Positions 34,869 through 47,700 of a stretch of 64,000 nt of DNA are shown here, one piece after another. Origin of the DNA: Actinostola sp. cb2023 (taxonomy: Eukaryota; Cnidaria; Anthozoa; Actiniaria; Actinostolidae). Positions within the stretch are counted from its first letter, which is position 1; each line of letters begins with the position of its first letter. The notes below the pieces were generated by a model. The model was not told where the DNA came from and did no database searches. It saw only the letters and a list, made by a program, of their open reading frames with translations. The DNA is taken from the NCBI GenBank assembly GCA_033675265.1, contig JAUJYZ010001026.1, forward strand, positions 124,001-188,000, written 5' to 3'. A program made the translations under genes and the position numbers.

Positions 34869-35074
34869 TCGGTTGGTTGATTTAATTATATATGTATACG
34901 AAGCGAGTACGACTACTAGCCGAATGAATTGGAATAAACTAATTTGAATTCCCCTGAGGTTTCCCGTACACGACCATACTACCCCTTAACATGGCATAAT
35001 CAAAATTGATGTAAAGTCAGGGAACAAATTAAAAAAAAAAATTAAACTAAAATCCCAGCCTGAACTAGCCTCAA

Positions 35075-35645
35075 TTCACTCTTCTCACCCGTACTGATTT
35101 TTAAGATCAGCAAACTGGTTTCTTTCTGGTGCAAACAGCCTATATGATCTGAAAGAGTTTGTCTGAAAGAACATTTCTGGAAAGTTTCGATGGCATAGGA
35201 TACAATCTCAAAAAGTTATCGGGGATGACATTTATAGACTTTAGTAGGGGATTTTGCCGTCATGCGTTGCAAGCCTCGTTTTGATGTTTTTTCCAGAATT
35301 TAAATCGTTCATAACTTCGCAGAGATATATAATTTCGTCATGAAATTAGTTATATAAGTATAATGTAGAAGTTTCATGACGAAATTATATATCTCTGCGA
35401 AGTTATGAGCGATTTAAATTCTGAAAAAACATAAAAACGAGGCTTGCAACGCATGACGGCAAAATCCCATACTAAAGTCTATAAATGTCATCCCCGATAA
35501 CTTTTTGAGATTTTATCCTATACCATTGAAACTTTCCAGAAATGTTCTTTCAGACAAACTCTTTCAGATCATATAGGCTGTTTGCACCAGAAAGAAACCA
35601 GTTTGCTGATCTTAAAAATCAGTACGCGTGAGAAGAGTGAATCCT
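35075..35645. mobile_element. 570-bp near-perfect foldback
   Basis: Two arms of about 275 bases meet at a spacer around 35350-35370. Examples: TTTGCCGTCATGCGTTGCAA against TTGCAACGCATGACGGCAAA, and GAAAGAAACCAGTTTGCTGA against TCAGCAAACTGGTTTCTTTC. Arms differ by few bases, so the element is young or kept alike by gene conversion. No protein is encoded. Confidence 0.92.
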
Positions 35646-36079
35646 GGGAAACCCTTGGTCTACTTGTAGTAAACGAACTAGGGGAAGACTGGGTTGTATA
35701 AAATTGTTAAATGTGAAGTTTCCTCAATTTCTACAAAAGTTATTTAATACATGTACCAGATACCTACATGTAGATAGAATAAACATAGATTATGATTGTC
35801 AGTCTTTGTTCATGGAGAAGTTCAACATTTGGAGAGCCGTGTGATAACATTACAGAAGTATAAATTCCTTGTGCTTTAGGGGTATCGAATGGTCAAGGCG
35901 AGACTTTGCAAGACTCCCGAGACAAGGCATATTTTTACAAGCCCAAGATGCTTTTTCACTGATTTCCTTTGATTTCAAAATCTGAGACTTTGAGATGGCT
36001 TTTTGTGAAATTTTTTTTTTAGAGACCCGCAACGAGACTCTTTTGACTTTTTGCGGGGACCATTCGACACCCCTTACTT

Positions 36080-36308
36080 TATACACAGTCAACTCTCTAA
36101 GCTGGACACCTCTCTAAGACAGACACCTTTGTCTGGTCCCTGCTGCACTGTTTTACTATAAATTATTTCCCTCGAAGTCGGACACCTATCTAAGATGGAC
36201 ACCTTTATCTGATCCCTGCTACACTGTTGTAGTGTAAATTCCCCCTCTCTCTAAGCCAAACAACTAAAGTTGGCCCTGAGGGTGTCTGGTTGAGAGAGTT
36301 GACTGTAT
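36080..36308. mobile_element. MITE, TACAGTYGAAC family (source type of the 6540 array)
   Basis: Ends ACAGTCAACTCTCTAAGC and GAGAGAGTTGACTGTA. Inside are CTCTCTAAGACAGACACC and TTTGTCTGGTCCCTGC. It matches both edges and the unit of the minisatellite at 6540-9190. Confidence 0.8.
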
Positions 36309-36401
36309 TACAACCGTGTATTGTAGTGTAATGGTGTACATACATTGGGTTACAGGGAATGGCAGGAGTATAAAGAATGGGCAAAACACACTCGGCGACT
36401 A

Positions 36402-37295
36402 TCAAAGTTCTCCACAATTGTCAATAACAATCTTCTTTGATGGCTTCCCAGATTTGGATCCAAGCGCTTCCATTTTTCTCACTACATCCATTCCTTCGAC
36501 GACACTGCCAAATACAACATGTTTCCCGTCTAACCAATCAGTCTTCTCTGTGGTAAGAAAAAACTGAGAGCCGTTTGTGTTTGTACCTGAATTGGCCATC
36601 GACAACATACCCGGTCCTGTATGTTTGAGAACAAAATTCTCATCTTCAAATTTGGGGCCATAAATGGATTTCCCACCCGTGCCATTATGCTTAGTAAAAT
36701 CACCCCCTTGGCACATGAACTGTGGTATAACACGATGAAACGTAGAACCACTGTAGCCAAACCCTTTCTCGTTGGTACACAAGCAACGGAAGTTTTCCGC
36801 CGTCATAGGAACAACATCTGAGCGTAAAATGAAGACGATTCGTCCCGCACTTCGATCCGCAATGTTAATGTCAAAGTAAACACGTGGATTGCCTTTCTTT
36901 TTCGGTGCGGTCTCCGTCTCCATTGACTCTTGCGTCTGTTCAGCTGTCCCGTTCTCTTTACTCTCTTCGTCCTTTTGTCCAGCATATTTTTGAAGCCAGT
37001 TATCCTCGCTCCACACAGCCCTGCTGTATCCTTCTTTGATTTTCATGGGTTTCGCAATGTTTACTCGAACTGTTCGACCAAACAATTCCGCTTCGTTCAT
37101 ATTGTCCATGGCTGCAGCAGCATCTACCGCAAACTCAAATTCCACGAACCCAAAGCCTCGATGTTTTTGTGTAGAGTAATCCTGAGGTATCTGAACGTCT
37201 GTGATGTCTCCAAATGGAATAAAAGCCGCATGAAGAACCTTTTCGTCCACTTCTTCGGCCAAGCCTCCAACATAAACCATACGTTTGTTCGCCAT
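36402..37295 (-). CDS. PPIE: peptidyl-prolyl cis-trans isomerase E (cyclophilin E / Cyp33), intronless
   Basis: Nuclear RNA-binding cyclophilin, known in animals from activated spliceosomes and, in mammals, from binding the MLL PHD3 finger. 297 residues, close to the usual ~301. RRM at about 5-84, with RNP2 VYVGGL (7-12) and RNP1 RGFGFVEF (46-53). An acidic linker follows (about 105-134), then a cyclophilin domain (about 138-297). Active-site residues are present: Arg188 in [15 protein letters not shown], the [14 protein letters not shown] strand and Trp254 in [12 protein letters not shown]. The single uninterrupted frame starts at an ATG in AAGATGGCG context. The absence of introns is unusual beside its intron-rich neighbours and could mean a retrocopy or complete intron loss. 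No poly-A tract or flanking repeat was noticed. Confidence 0.97.
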   Translation of the reverse strand: MANKRMVYVGGLAEEVDEKVLHAAFIPFGDITDVQIPQDYSTQKHRGFGFVEFEFAVDAAAAMDNMNEAELFGRTVRVNIAKPMKIKEGYSRAVWSEDNWLQKYAGQKDEESKENGTAEQTQESMETETAPKKKGNPRVYFDINIADRSAGRIVFILRSDVVPMTAENFRCLCTNEKGFGYSGSTFHRVIPQFMCQGGDFTKHNGTGGKSIYGPKFEDENFVLKHTGPGMLSMANSGTNTNGSQFFLTTEKTDWLDGKHVVFGSVVEGMDVVRKMEALGSKSGKPSKKIVIDNCGEL

Positions 37296-38715
37296 CTTGG
37301 AAAATGAGTAGCTCGCAATGCGTGACGGGATAACTAGAACACAGGGCTCCTGAACTGCGCTAAAATATAAATCACAGGAAGCCCAAGCTTACTAAATTTT
37401 ATAATCGTGTTATAACGGATTCCGATGCGTTTGAGCCTTTTTACCTGCTTTTACAATGAAATAGGTTTCTTGTGCTGGCGCTAATGCTCACTCGTAGCCA
37501 TGAAATATATGCTAGCTTGCCTGGGCCAAACTAGACTGCTCCAAGTCTCATTCGCCTTGACAAGTATCTTTGACAAGTTTCCTTGATCGTGTAGACGGTC
37601 AGCAAGTTTTCTTTGACAAGTTTCTATAGGTTTTCTTGCTCGCGGTAGATGATGAACAAGTTTTCCTTGAATAAATTTTCAATTATGACCAAAGTCAGAG
37701 AATAAAATACATGCAGCACAAGCAACGATACTGTACTCGACTGATAAAGCCATAGGCCGATTCCGAACATGGCGTCCAATTTGAATAACCATTGTTCCCG
37801 ACTGACCAGCCTCTCATACAGGTGAGAACGCTTTTGTGTTTCCACATGAACACGAGGCCAGTCAGTCAAAGAACAATGGTTATTCAAATTGGTCGCCATG
37901 TTCGGAATCGGTGTATGTATTTAATTATTTATTTTTCCGTTCCTTATTCACGTGACGTCCGACTAAGGACTTTAAAATTGTTCCGTAGCCTGCGTGTACG
38001 GCTCTAAATCCCCTCGATCCCCCTCCCCCAGGGCCGGCTACGCATCCGTGTCCGATGGGTGTTACACAGGGAGCCCAGCAGTTAAAATGTTAACTCCAAG
38101 TTCTATGCCGTTTTTGATCAGTGGTCGCAAAAAATGGCTTATGTAATTGTACTTGCTGATTTAGAGCCTCAGCTAAAATCTGATTCCAAGAAATCAAAGT
38201 CGAGGCTTTGTATTTGCTTCAATTTTAATATACGCGATGTGTGTTACACAGGGAGCCCATTCTGACATTACTGTAGACTCTTAATTAGCTTCCACAGACC
38301 ACCGCTCGGCCGTTGCACTCTCCCAGCAATTACTGTGGAACCCAGGCTACCCAATTACGTGATGCCATGCAAAAGAAAATGAAAGACCCAACCCACGGAA
38401 CGGAAGAGGAAGTGGATTTCATGAAGTTCCTGTCAAGCTGAATGTCAAAACAAATTGTATGATATTTAACCAAAAATGATGACAGTTATTCAAAGCGATT
38501 ATCTATCAGTTAATAGCAAAACAAATCAGTTTGACTGGGATTTCTTTCCGACCGCAGCAGCTATGCGCTGGCAAAGATTATATGTCATAACGCTTGTCAC
38601 ATCACACTTAGTGACTGCAGGGACTCATTGTGCCAGATGAACTCCGGGAGTTGAAGGGAGACAACCCTCACGCAGAACTAAATCACATAATATATCAACT
38701 AGTTATTGGAGGACA
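37296..38715. other. divergent promoter region of PPIE and the ShKT/trypsin gene
   Basis: PPIE starts at 37295 (minus) and the secreted protein at 38716 (plus), so this stretch must hold both 5' regions. It contains a palindrome at 37752-37912 (GCCGATTCCGAACATGGC and GCCATGTTCGGAATCGG, with CCAATTTGAATAACCATTGT inside). It also has two ACACAGGGAGCCCA motifs at about 38065 and 38243. No extra coding exon was seen. Confidence 0.6.
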
Positions 38716-38776
38716 ATGAAAACAAGACTTGGCGCAGTTTGTGTTGTATTTTGTGGGCTGATGTTCCTTTCTAGTG
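38716..38776 (+). CDS. ShKT/trypsin gene exon 1 (signal peptide)
   Basis: ATG in a GGACAATGA context starts [20 protein letters not shown], a typical signal peptide. Donor GTAAGT in phase 1. Confidence 0.88.
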
Positions 38777-41700
38777 GTAAGTTCTGTAGTAAATGATTGT
38801 TTTTATGAGTTGGCTATTAAAAATACATACGTTCGTGCGTAAGACTCAGCGATGAAATCGATCGAGAGATGTTTTAATCCAAGAAACTAAACCCATACAC
38901 ATCTGATCTGAATGATACTATCCTCCGTTTGGCAAGGACGAACCAAAACAACCTGGATAAGAAGCAGTACTGAATAGAGTTGAGCTCTGATTCTACAAGG
39001 ACAGGCACGTGTGGACGATCATTGTAAGCAATTACTGCGGATTAGTGCCATGGAAGAATTCAGCAAAGTAAACATATATTGTCTTTCTTTAATTTCAGTA
39101 AGTTGCGTCAAAGGTTAGATACCATGAATCGATGTTTTTTCTCATTGGCTATGGTTTTGATAAACCGCCGGATAAGTTAAACAGCACAATGCCATCAAGG
39201 GATTGTATTTGAATGAAAGCTTCCACATGCATCGTCATATATCAGATGTCGTCTTTTCAGTCCAAATCTCAGTCTAACTAATCAAAATACATGTCGAGAG
39301 CGCGACAAAATATCATGTACTATTGTGTTATATGATAGCGATGTTGATGAAGATAGCGTTAATTTCTCCATTATCAAGCTGTGAGCTCAGATTACGTGAT
39401 ACAATCACATCAAAGATCCCATGATCTGACCACCAGTCTTTTGTCTCTGACGATTATCATGATTATGAGGATCACTGACTGATGAATGTACATCACAGAA
39501 ATAGCCTATCGATTGTAAGATAGCCTGAATTACAAGCCGGGAGCCCTTGCAAGCTAAGGATTAAAAAGTGCTACATTAAAAAGTGATAAATGGAGTTTGA
39601 GCGATTTATACTCTTAGTTAACCTTTGACAGAGGATATCCGACGAAGACGGCAGCTAGGGGTCGAACGGACAAAGGAAATGGGAAGAGGGGCGTGAGTTA
39701 GACAAGGAAGAGAACAAGATGCAAATCATGTACCATACTATACCATCATCATGCTATGCCTATAGGTTGCACGCATTACCCCTTCCTCTCAGTTACGTTC
39801 CCAGTTCCCGTTTTCCCAATTTATTTCTTCACCTCTCCCTCCTCAACTCTGACTAGTCAAGGGTGTCCACAGTCGATTCATTCACTCACTTATACCATCG
39901 ACAAATATTGGCTAGTCCTTAATTCTCGGGGGTGGAAGCGGAATCATTTGTCTCTAGAGATCAGTTCATGATTCCTTAATTCGTAGTTTTCAGGTGAGGT
40001 ATTAAAGTGGACCTCTACGCGAGGTCATAAATGGCCAAGTGCAACCGCTTACTGGAGGTTTAATAATTTGACTATTTAATGAAGTATCTTTCGGCACTAA
40101 GAGAATCTTCCTTCCTGCTCAAGGACAGAAACCATGACAGTTTTCTAGAGTCCCGGGTAGAGTGTATTGAAGTGTTCAACCATGTCAACTCCCTCTCTTC
40201 CGTGCTAGTAAGGATTAGATCATTTATCTCAGTCGAGTCCCTTTTCCCATGATCAAATAAAACGGATAACTATGTCTCATAGGTCAAGGACCAGATGGGG
40301 TTTATAAAGTAAATACCATGACATCCAGACTAGTTCCCTAGTCTGCTGAGCTCTTATAAAATCGCGCGATTATCTTGGCCAATCTTCAACTTCGTTCCCA
40401 GGCCATTCATTTGCCATTCACTTTGGGTTGGGATTAACCACAGGGACCCCAATCTCTACAAAGTTCTGCCAGCTTATTTTTTAATGGGATTAACGATCGA
40501 GGTTGCATCAATCTTTTGTTTCTTTCTCAGGTTGTAAAGATTCCTACAACAAGTGTGGTGAATGGAAGAATAAAGGCTTCTGTGAAAAGTCTTCAAGTTA
40601 TCACAATTACATGAAGGCTGTTTGTGCCAAAACGTGCGGACTTTGTCGTAAGTAACTTCCGTTTTGATTCTTAACGCTGATTGACTGTTTTTGCACAATT
40701 TAGTTAATTTGCTGTTTTGGCGCGAAATAACGCGCGCGCGCGCTCCTTTTACATAGACTCGTTTCCAGTCTCACGCTTTTATTGTATTTCTAGAACCCCC
40801 ATGTAAAGACGTAGTTAATGGTTGTGCAAGCTGGAAACAGCAAGGATACTGCAACCCACGACACAAGTATTTCAACAACATAAAACATCATTGTAAAGCA
40901 ACGTGTGGTTTATGTAAAGGTAAGAAAGTGTGCTAAGACCTTCTGAAAAATGTCTTAATTTAGTTTCATTGTTTCAAATTTACAGGAACAAAACCACCGA
41001 CAGGACCTCCACCTCGTCCCACAAGGCAACCAGTTGTCGTAAGTCCTGCAGGTAATGTGTCGATATACCGCGTATTAACGCTGCATACATGCAATATTGC
41101 CGGCAATATGACTACATCCTGTTTCCACCTCTGCAATTCTGACTAAACTTATTGCCGATCTTACTTCTGGAATAGCGCGCAACAAATTTCAGAAGTATTG
41201 CGTATCTTCTTTTTTTTAATTACAATTTTAAGGCTGACATAAGTGCGCGCCAGCGATGTGGTGAAAGCTGGGTCTCTCATTATCGTTTGGTACTTTTATT
41301 ATTGTATTCCAGAAAGTGAGTGAATATTCATGAGGTGTCACCACAAGCTGCCCTACCATTGCTTCTGAAGCTACTTAGATATATAGCTGCATTTCTGCGG
41401 GCATGACCTGCATGTGGGACAAAATTATAAGTAGCTTCAGAAGCAATGGTTGGGCTGCCTGTGGTGTGACGCAGAATATTCAATGTTCAGGATATATTGT
41501 TTTGTTTTATCTTGTGTGTTTTAGATTGCAAAGATGTCTACACCCTTCATTGTCGTACTTACAAACGAAAAGGATTCTGTGAATCAACGTCTCAGTATTA
41601 TAAATACACTTTCGAGCTTTGTAAAAAGTCATGTGGTTTCTGTGGTAAGTTAAAAATGAATGAATGAATAGATGGATAGATGTACAAATGCATGAATGAA

Positions 41701-44700
41701 TGAATAGATGGATGAATAGATGGATAGATGGATGAATAGATGGATGAATGAATAGATGGATGAATGGATGGATGAATGAATAGATGGATAGATGTATAAA
41801 TGCATGAATGAATGAATGGATGGATGGATGGATGAATGAATGGATAGATGTATATAGATGAATAGATGGGTGTATGAACGCATGGACGAATGGAATGAAT
41901 GATGGATGGGATGGATGGATGGATGGATGGATGGATGGATGGATGGATGGATGGATGGGATGGATGGGTGGATGGATGGATGGATGGATGGATGGGATGG
42001 ATGGATGGATGGATGGATGGATGGATGGATGGATGGATGGATGGATGGATGGATGGATGGATGGATGGATGGATGGATGGATGGATGGATGGATGGATGG
42101 ATGGATGGATGGATGGATGGATGGATGGATGGATGGATGGATGGATGGATGGATGGATGGATGGATGGATGGATGGATGGATGGATGGGTGGATGGATGA
42201 ATGATTGATTGATTTGATATACAGTCATTTGTAAAAATTCTGGCCGCTACGAAATATCAATATATCAATATATCGGGTGCATTCTGGGTAATTAAATAAT
42301 CGAAAATTCCCCTTTAAGCGGATTAACGCCAGCAAAGTTGGTAGAAATATTTAGTATAATGTTTATTTTAGTCTTACGTTTGTTGTTTGTAAATTTTGCT
42401 TCATTTAATAAGTTAGGAAACTCAAAATAGTATTATTTAATTACCCATAATGCACCCGATATATTGATATATTGATATATCGTGGCGGCCAGAATTTTTG
42501 CAAATGACTGTATGAATGAATATATATATATGACATGTAGCTAATTGCATAATCGTTGTCGGGTTGAAAATCATAAATCATAGAAGCTGAGACCGCAAGG
42601 ATGGATGGGAAATCAGTTCATGACCCGCATTACATACAGATATATTCAATGTTCTCGTAGTTTTGAAGGTATATGAGGTATTTAACTAAGATCCTACAAG
42701 TCTGGATAAAAAGGTCGATCATTTGACGGTGTTATTTGATAGTTTTAATTTCCTAGAATTCCTTTTGGTCATAGCTTTCACGATTTTCAACCCGACAACG
42801 TTCATGCAATTAGCTATACATGGATAGATGAATGAATAGACGAATGAATGGATGGGTAAATGAATAGATATATGGATGGATGGATGAATGGACGAATGAA
42901 TGAATGGATAAATGGTTGGATAGATAGATAGATATATGAATGAACAGGTGAATAGACGAGGTATGGATCAATATACTGACTGAACTGATCGATATAACTC
43001 TTTGCATTCAGGGAATAGTCGTAAGAAACCATTACCTCGACCAACTCGAAACCCTGAAGAAAATGGCATCAGGAATAGCTGGGGTATTGTTTTCACTATT
43101 TGTTACTGATAAAAATGATTTATGAAAGCTGGATATCATATTAGATCGATAGTCGCCTTTCGGTCTCCTATTCGCCACATATCAAGCGCAAAGCCCGAGA
43201 CTGAATAACCATCGTAAACGCAGGCAAAAATAATGTTTTTCGCATTTTCTCTTCGATCTGAGTTTACATTAATAACAGCTTTACATAATTGGTCAGCGGT
43301 TATTTACTCTCGGGTCGTCTCGCAGTCTCGGATCGTATCTATATATGACATTTCGCCAAGATAGCGCCACGCTGTAACATGTATTAGTATGGTGGCCCGT
43401 TAGAACAATTTTTTTGTTAGCGCGCACGTCGAAATTTTTTAGAGTACGCACGCAAACCTCAGAATTTATCTTAGTACGCACGCAATCAAGGTCGAGATCT
43501 TTTTAGAGTACGCACGCAAACCAGAACTTATTAGAGTACGCACGCCAACAAAAACTTATTAGAGTACGCACGCCAACAAAAACTTATTAGAGTACGCACG
43601 CCACAAGAACTTATTAGAGTACGCACGCCAACAAGAACTTATTAGAGTACGCACGCCATCAAAAACTTATTAGAGTACGCACGCCAAGAAGAACTGATAC
43701 TAGTTAATCAGTCGAAGTGACCGCGTTACGGACGACATGCCTTACCAAAACACACGTATCCAATTTTAGTTTTGTCTGTCTTTGAAATGTGTATATCTTA
43801 TCGTGTAATTCGTGTAATTGTCTTCGTACTGTGATATGTGTTGTGTTAGTAATGGTCTGAATCGTTCTAAAATAATCGAATACAGCCATAACAGGCTTTC
43901 ATGCTGTGACAGACGAAGAAGTCATCCGGCATTATTTTGATCCTTTGTGGCTGGAAATACAAAAGCATTTTGGCTTTCATCAACAAGTAGTTTGGCTTAA
44001 ACTGGAAGTAAGTTGCCTCTTCGGAATAACTTCTCTTTGAATAAAAAGTACTTCAATTTCCTAAGACTGAAAAGAGAAAGGTTCGAAGAAAGGTCAGGAT
44101 ATATGTAAATAAACGATGTCGTATTAACCCCGGCGTAAAGCATATTGCCAAATATAATGCTAGTTACTTAGAATTCGCAACTTACTTCCAGTTTAAGCCA
44201 AACTACTTGTTGATGAAAGCCAAAATGCTTTTGTATTTCCAGCCACAAAGGATCGAAATAATGCCGGATGACTTCTTCGTCTGTCACAGCATGAAAGCCT
44301 ATTATGGCTGTATTCGATTATTTTAGAACGATTCAGACCATTACTAACACAACACATATCACAGTACGAAGACAATTACACGAATTACACGATGAGATAT
44401 ACACATTTCAAAGACAGACAAAGCTAAACAATGGATACGTGTGTTTTGGTAAGGCATGTCGTCCGTAACGCGATCACTTCGACTGATTAGCTAGTATCAG
44501 TTCACCAAAGAAAAACCTTAGTTTGACGTGCGTACTCTAATAAGTTCTTGTTGGCGTGCGTACTCTAATAAGTTTTTGATGGCGTGCGTACTCTAATAAG
44601 TTCTTGTTGGCGTGCGTACTCTAATAAGTTCTGGTTGGCGTGCGTACTCTAAAAAGATCTCGACCTTGATTGCGTGCGTACTAAGATAAATCCTGAGGTT

Positions 44701-47700
44701 TGCGTGCGTGTTCTAACGGGCCACCATATATTAGTGATAAAATTAAAGACACACAATGTGTAACGCCTTCAAACACGAGTAACACTGTCTCTTCTTACAG
44801 AGGGATGTAAAATCTCTGTTCCAGTAGGAATCGAAAATGGACAAATTCCAGATCGAGCGTTCACTGCGTCGTCATATAGACGTATAGGAGGATGGGACGC
44901 ACCACCGTTTAAAGGACGACTAAATGCACAAGATGGATACCAAGGTCGACATAGTTATATAGGAGCCTGGTGTGCACACGGTAGAACCAATAGAGAATAC
45001 CTTCAGGTATGGAATATTAACTCGTGGAATAAACATAGGTGACTTATTACTCGGCGGGCTGCCTGTGGCACGCCGAGTTGAAAAATGGGTTTTCTTATTC
45101 TTATGGCCACAAATTGCCAACTGGGTACCAAGGCGCATGCGCTCTGTGCCGCTGAGGAAACCGAAGGCTCATTGCTCATTGCTGAAGCCCGCCGAGTGAA
45201 TGCTTATAGAGCGTCTTGTTTTACATTTACATCCGTTTTGGCCCTCCTGTGGTAAATAAAGAGGGAAGAATGGCGCCTAGCCTCCAGTCCTCCTCTCTTT
45301 AGTTACCAGAGGAAGACCAAGGGTTTGGTTTTGCCCTCGATGGACATTCTCTACATTCTCTTCCATAGATCGATCTTGGCAAGACGCGTATCATCACACA
45401 CATACAGACCCAGTCACGTACACGTAATTCAGAGGCCGTCAGAGCGTATACTCTCTCCTACAGTAACGACGGCATAAGGTTTTTCCCTTACCATGAGAGC
45501 AAGGATATCGTCAGAGTATGTATTTTAATGTTTATTAATGTGTGTTAATGTATGTTAATGTATGTTAATGTATGTTAATGTATGTTAATGTATGTTAATG
45601 TATGTTAATGTATGTTAATGTATGTTAATGTATGTTAATGTATGTTAATGTATGTTAATGTATGTTAATGTATGTTAATGTATGTTAATGTATGTTAATG
45701 TATGTTAATGTATGTTAATGTATGTTAATGTATGTTAATGTATGTTAATGTATGTTAATGTATGTTAATGTATGCTAATGTATGTTAATGTATGTTAATG
45801 TATGTTAATGTATGTTAATGTTATGTTAATGTATGTTAATGTATGTTAATGTATGTTAATGTATGTTAATGTATGTTAATGTATGTTAATGTATGTTAAT
45901 GTATGTTAATGTATGTTAATGTATGTTAATGTATGTTAATGTATGTTAATGTATGTTAATGTATGTTAATGTATGTTAATGTATGTTATGTGTATGTGTA
46001 ATGTATGTTAATGTAATGTTAATGTATGTTAATGTATGTTAATGTATGTTAATGTATGTTAATGTATGTTAATGTATGTTAATGTATGTTAATGTATGTT
46101 AATGTATGTTAATGTATACTAATGTATGTTAATGTATGTAATATTTTTAACATTTAAACTCGACACTTTCTATTTGACCGAACCTTCATATTTTTTATGT
46201 CCCGGATGCCGGACCAGAAACTCCAGCCTTCGCATGTGTCGAAGTTGTCCTTTTTATACGCCCTGTCTCGTGCCCAGAGCCCACGCTCCTCTCCTTGGTC
46301 AGCATCGTTTCTCGGTGCTGACCAAGAGGAACGTACGTGGGCTTTGGGCACGAGATTGTTTATAGCTAATTGCATAATCGTTGTCGGGTTGAAAATCACC
46401 ATAAATCAAAGAAGCTGAGACTGCAATGATGGATGGGAAATCAGTTCATGAGACGCATTACATGCAGATATATTCAATGTTCTCGTAGTTTTGAAGGTAT
46501 ATGAGCTATTTAACTAAATCCTACCAATCTGGATAAAAAGGTCGATGATTTGACGATGTTATTTGAGAGTTTCAATTTCCCAGAATTCCTTTTGGTCATA
46601 GCTTTCATGATTTTCAACCCGACAACGATTATGCAATTAGCTATATACGCCCTGCCCGTATACATACCAAAATGACACTGAACCAAGAAATTCGTCATAT
46701 ATTCAGTGGACAGACTAGTCGGTCAGTTCAAATTGGAATGTTCCCACAGAAGACTGTGACCATTTATCTCTATACTCGCGCCAGCGAGCGCGACCCTCGA
46801 GAGTAAATGACCGCTAGCCAACGCAAACGCAGGCACACGGAAGCCACCGCAGGGAGAAGAGACTCTCGCTGTTCACGCTCGGGCACTCCGTATAAACCCA
46901 CAGACAGCTAACCAATGCATACCATTTACAGGAATTCCCTGGTAATTATGACATCGATCGAGTCCAGACAAACCGCATTGCATTTCCATTTCCTGCAAGA
47001 TACGTTAAAATTCATCCCGTGCGTTGGAGTGTTATTTGCATGAGGGTGGAGATCTACACGTGTAGTAAAGGTAAAACTAGCTTGCACATTGGTATTGTTA
47101 CTGGACTGTCTGTCTCTTGTAAACATCAGTGGTAAAGGAACATTTATGGGTTTAATCACCGGGGGGAAGTGTGTTAGATATATAGATAGATGCCTTTATT
47201 TATTTAACTCAGGATAATCCCTTCAGTATAAGGAAGTGATTTTATGCGGACTCTCGACCTACTAAATGTCCCTACTACAAATAAGCGCCTCTATGCAGAA
47301 GTAAGGCAAACAGTAGCAGTAGCTCAATAAGCTTTCCTTTGCAACTAATTTAGTGTTTGTGCATTGATTAGGCCAGCGCGGGCGGTAAGTTGCATAATGT
47401 TTGGCAATGCTGGAGAGTTGTGTTTTATTTAATTTTAGTTTCATATACTTTATGATGATATATCTTTGAAGTGCGGTGTCTGTTGGAGACAATTGAATTA
47501 GCACCCTTCTCTATTAGCACCATTCTCTATTAGCGCCCTTCTCTATTAGCGCCCCTCTCTAATAGCGCCCCTCTCTATTAGCGCCCCTCTCTATTAGCGC
47601 TCCTCTCTATTAGTGCCCCTCTCTATTAGCGCCCCTATCTATCAAGCACATCTTCTCTAATAAGCGCCCATTCCTAAAACACTGAAAATGTAATAAACAG

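Larger units (their letters stand above)
32580..36401. other. intergenic with large foldbacks, no gene seen
   Basis: No exon with recognisable protein similarity. Contains two conspicuous inverted repeats and one MITE, given separately, and otherwise AT-rich sequence. The ORFs near 33963-34175 and 34326-34724 look random. Confidence 0.6.

Noticed and set aside
41650..42228. 192-codon SIHP and ~100-codon WMDG repeat ORFs
   Set aside because: Simple GGAT microsatellite, open in several frames on both strands.
44972..45199. Similar short peptides [10 protein letters not shown] and LPVAQQFEKW at 45.0 and 62.4 kb
   Set aside because: The similarity is at DNA level, from two copies of the same interspersed element. 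One copy starts inside a real exon, which creates the apparent ORF.
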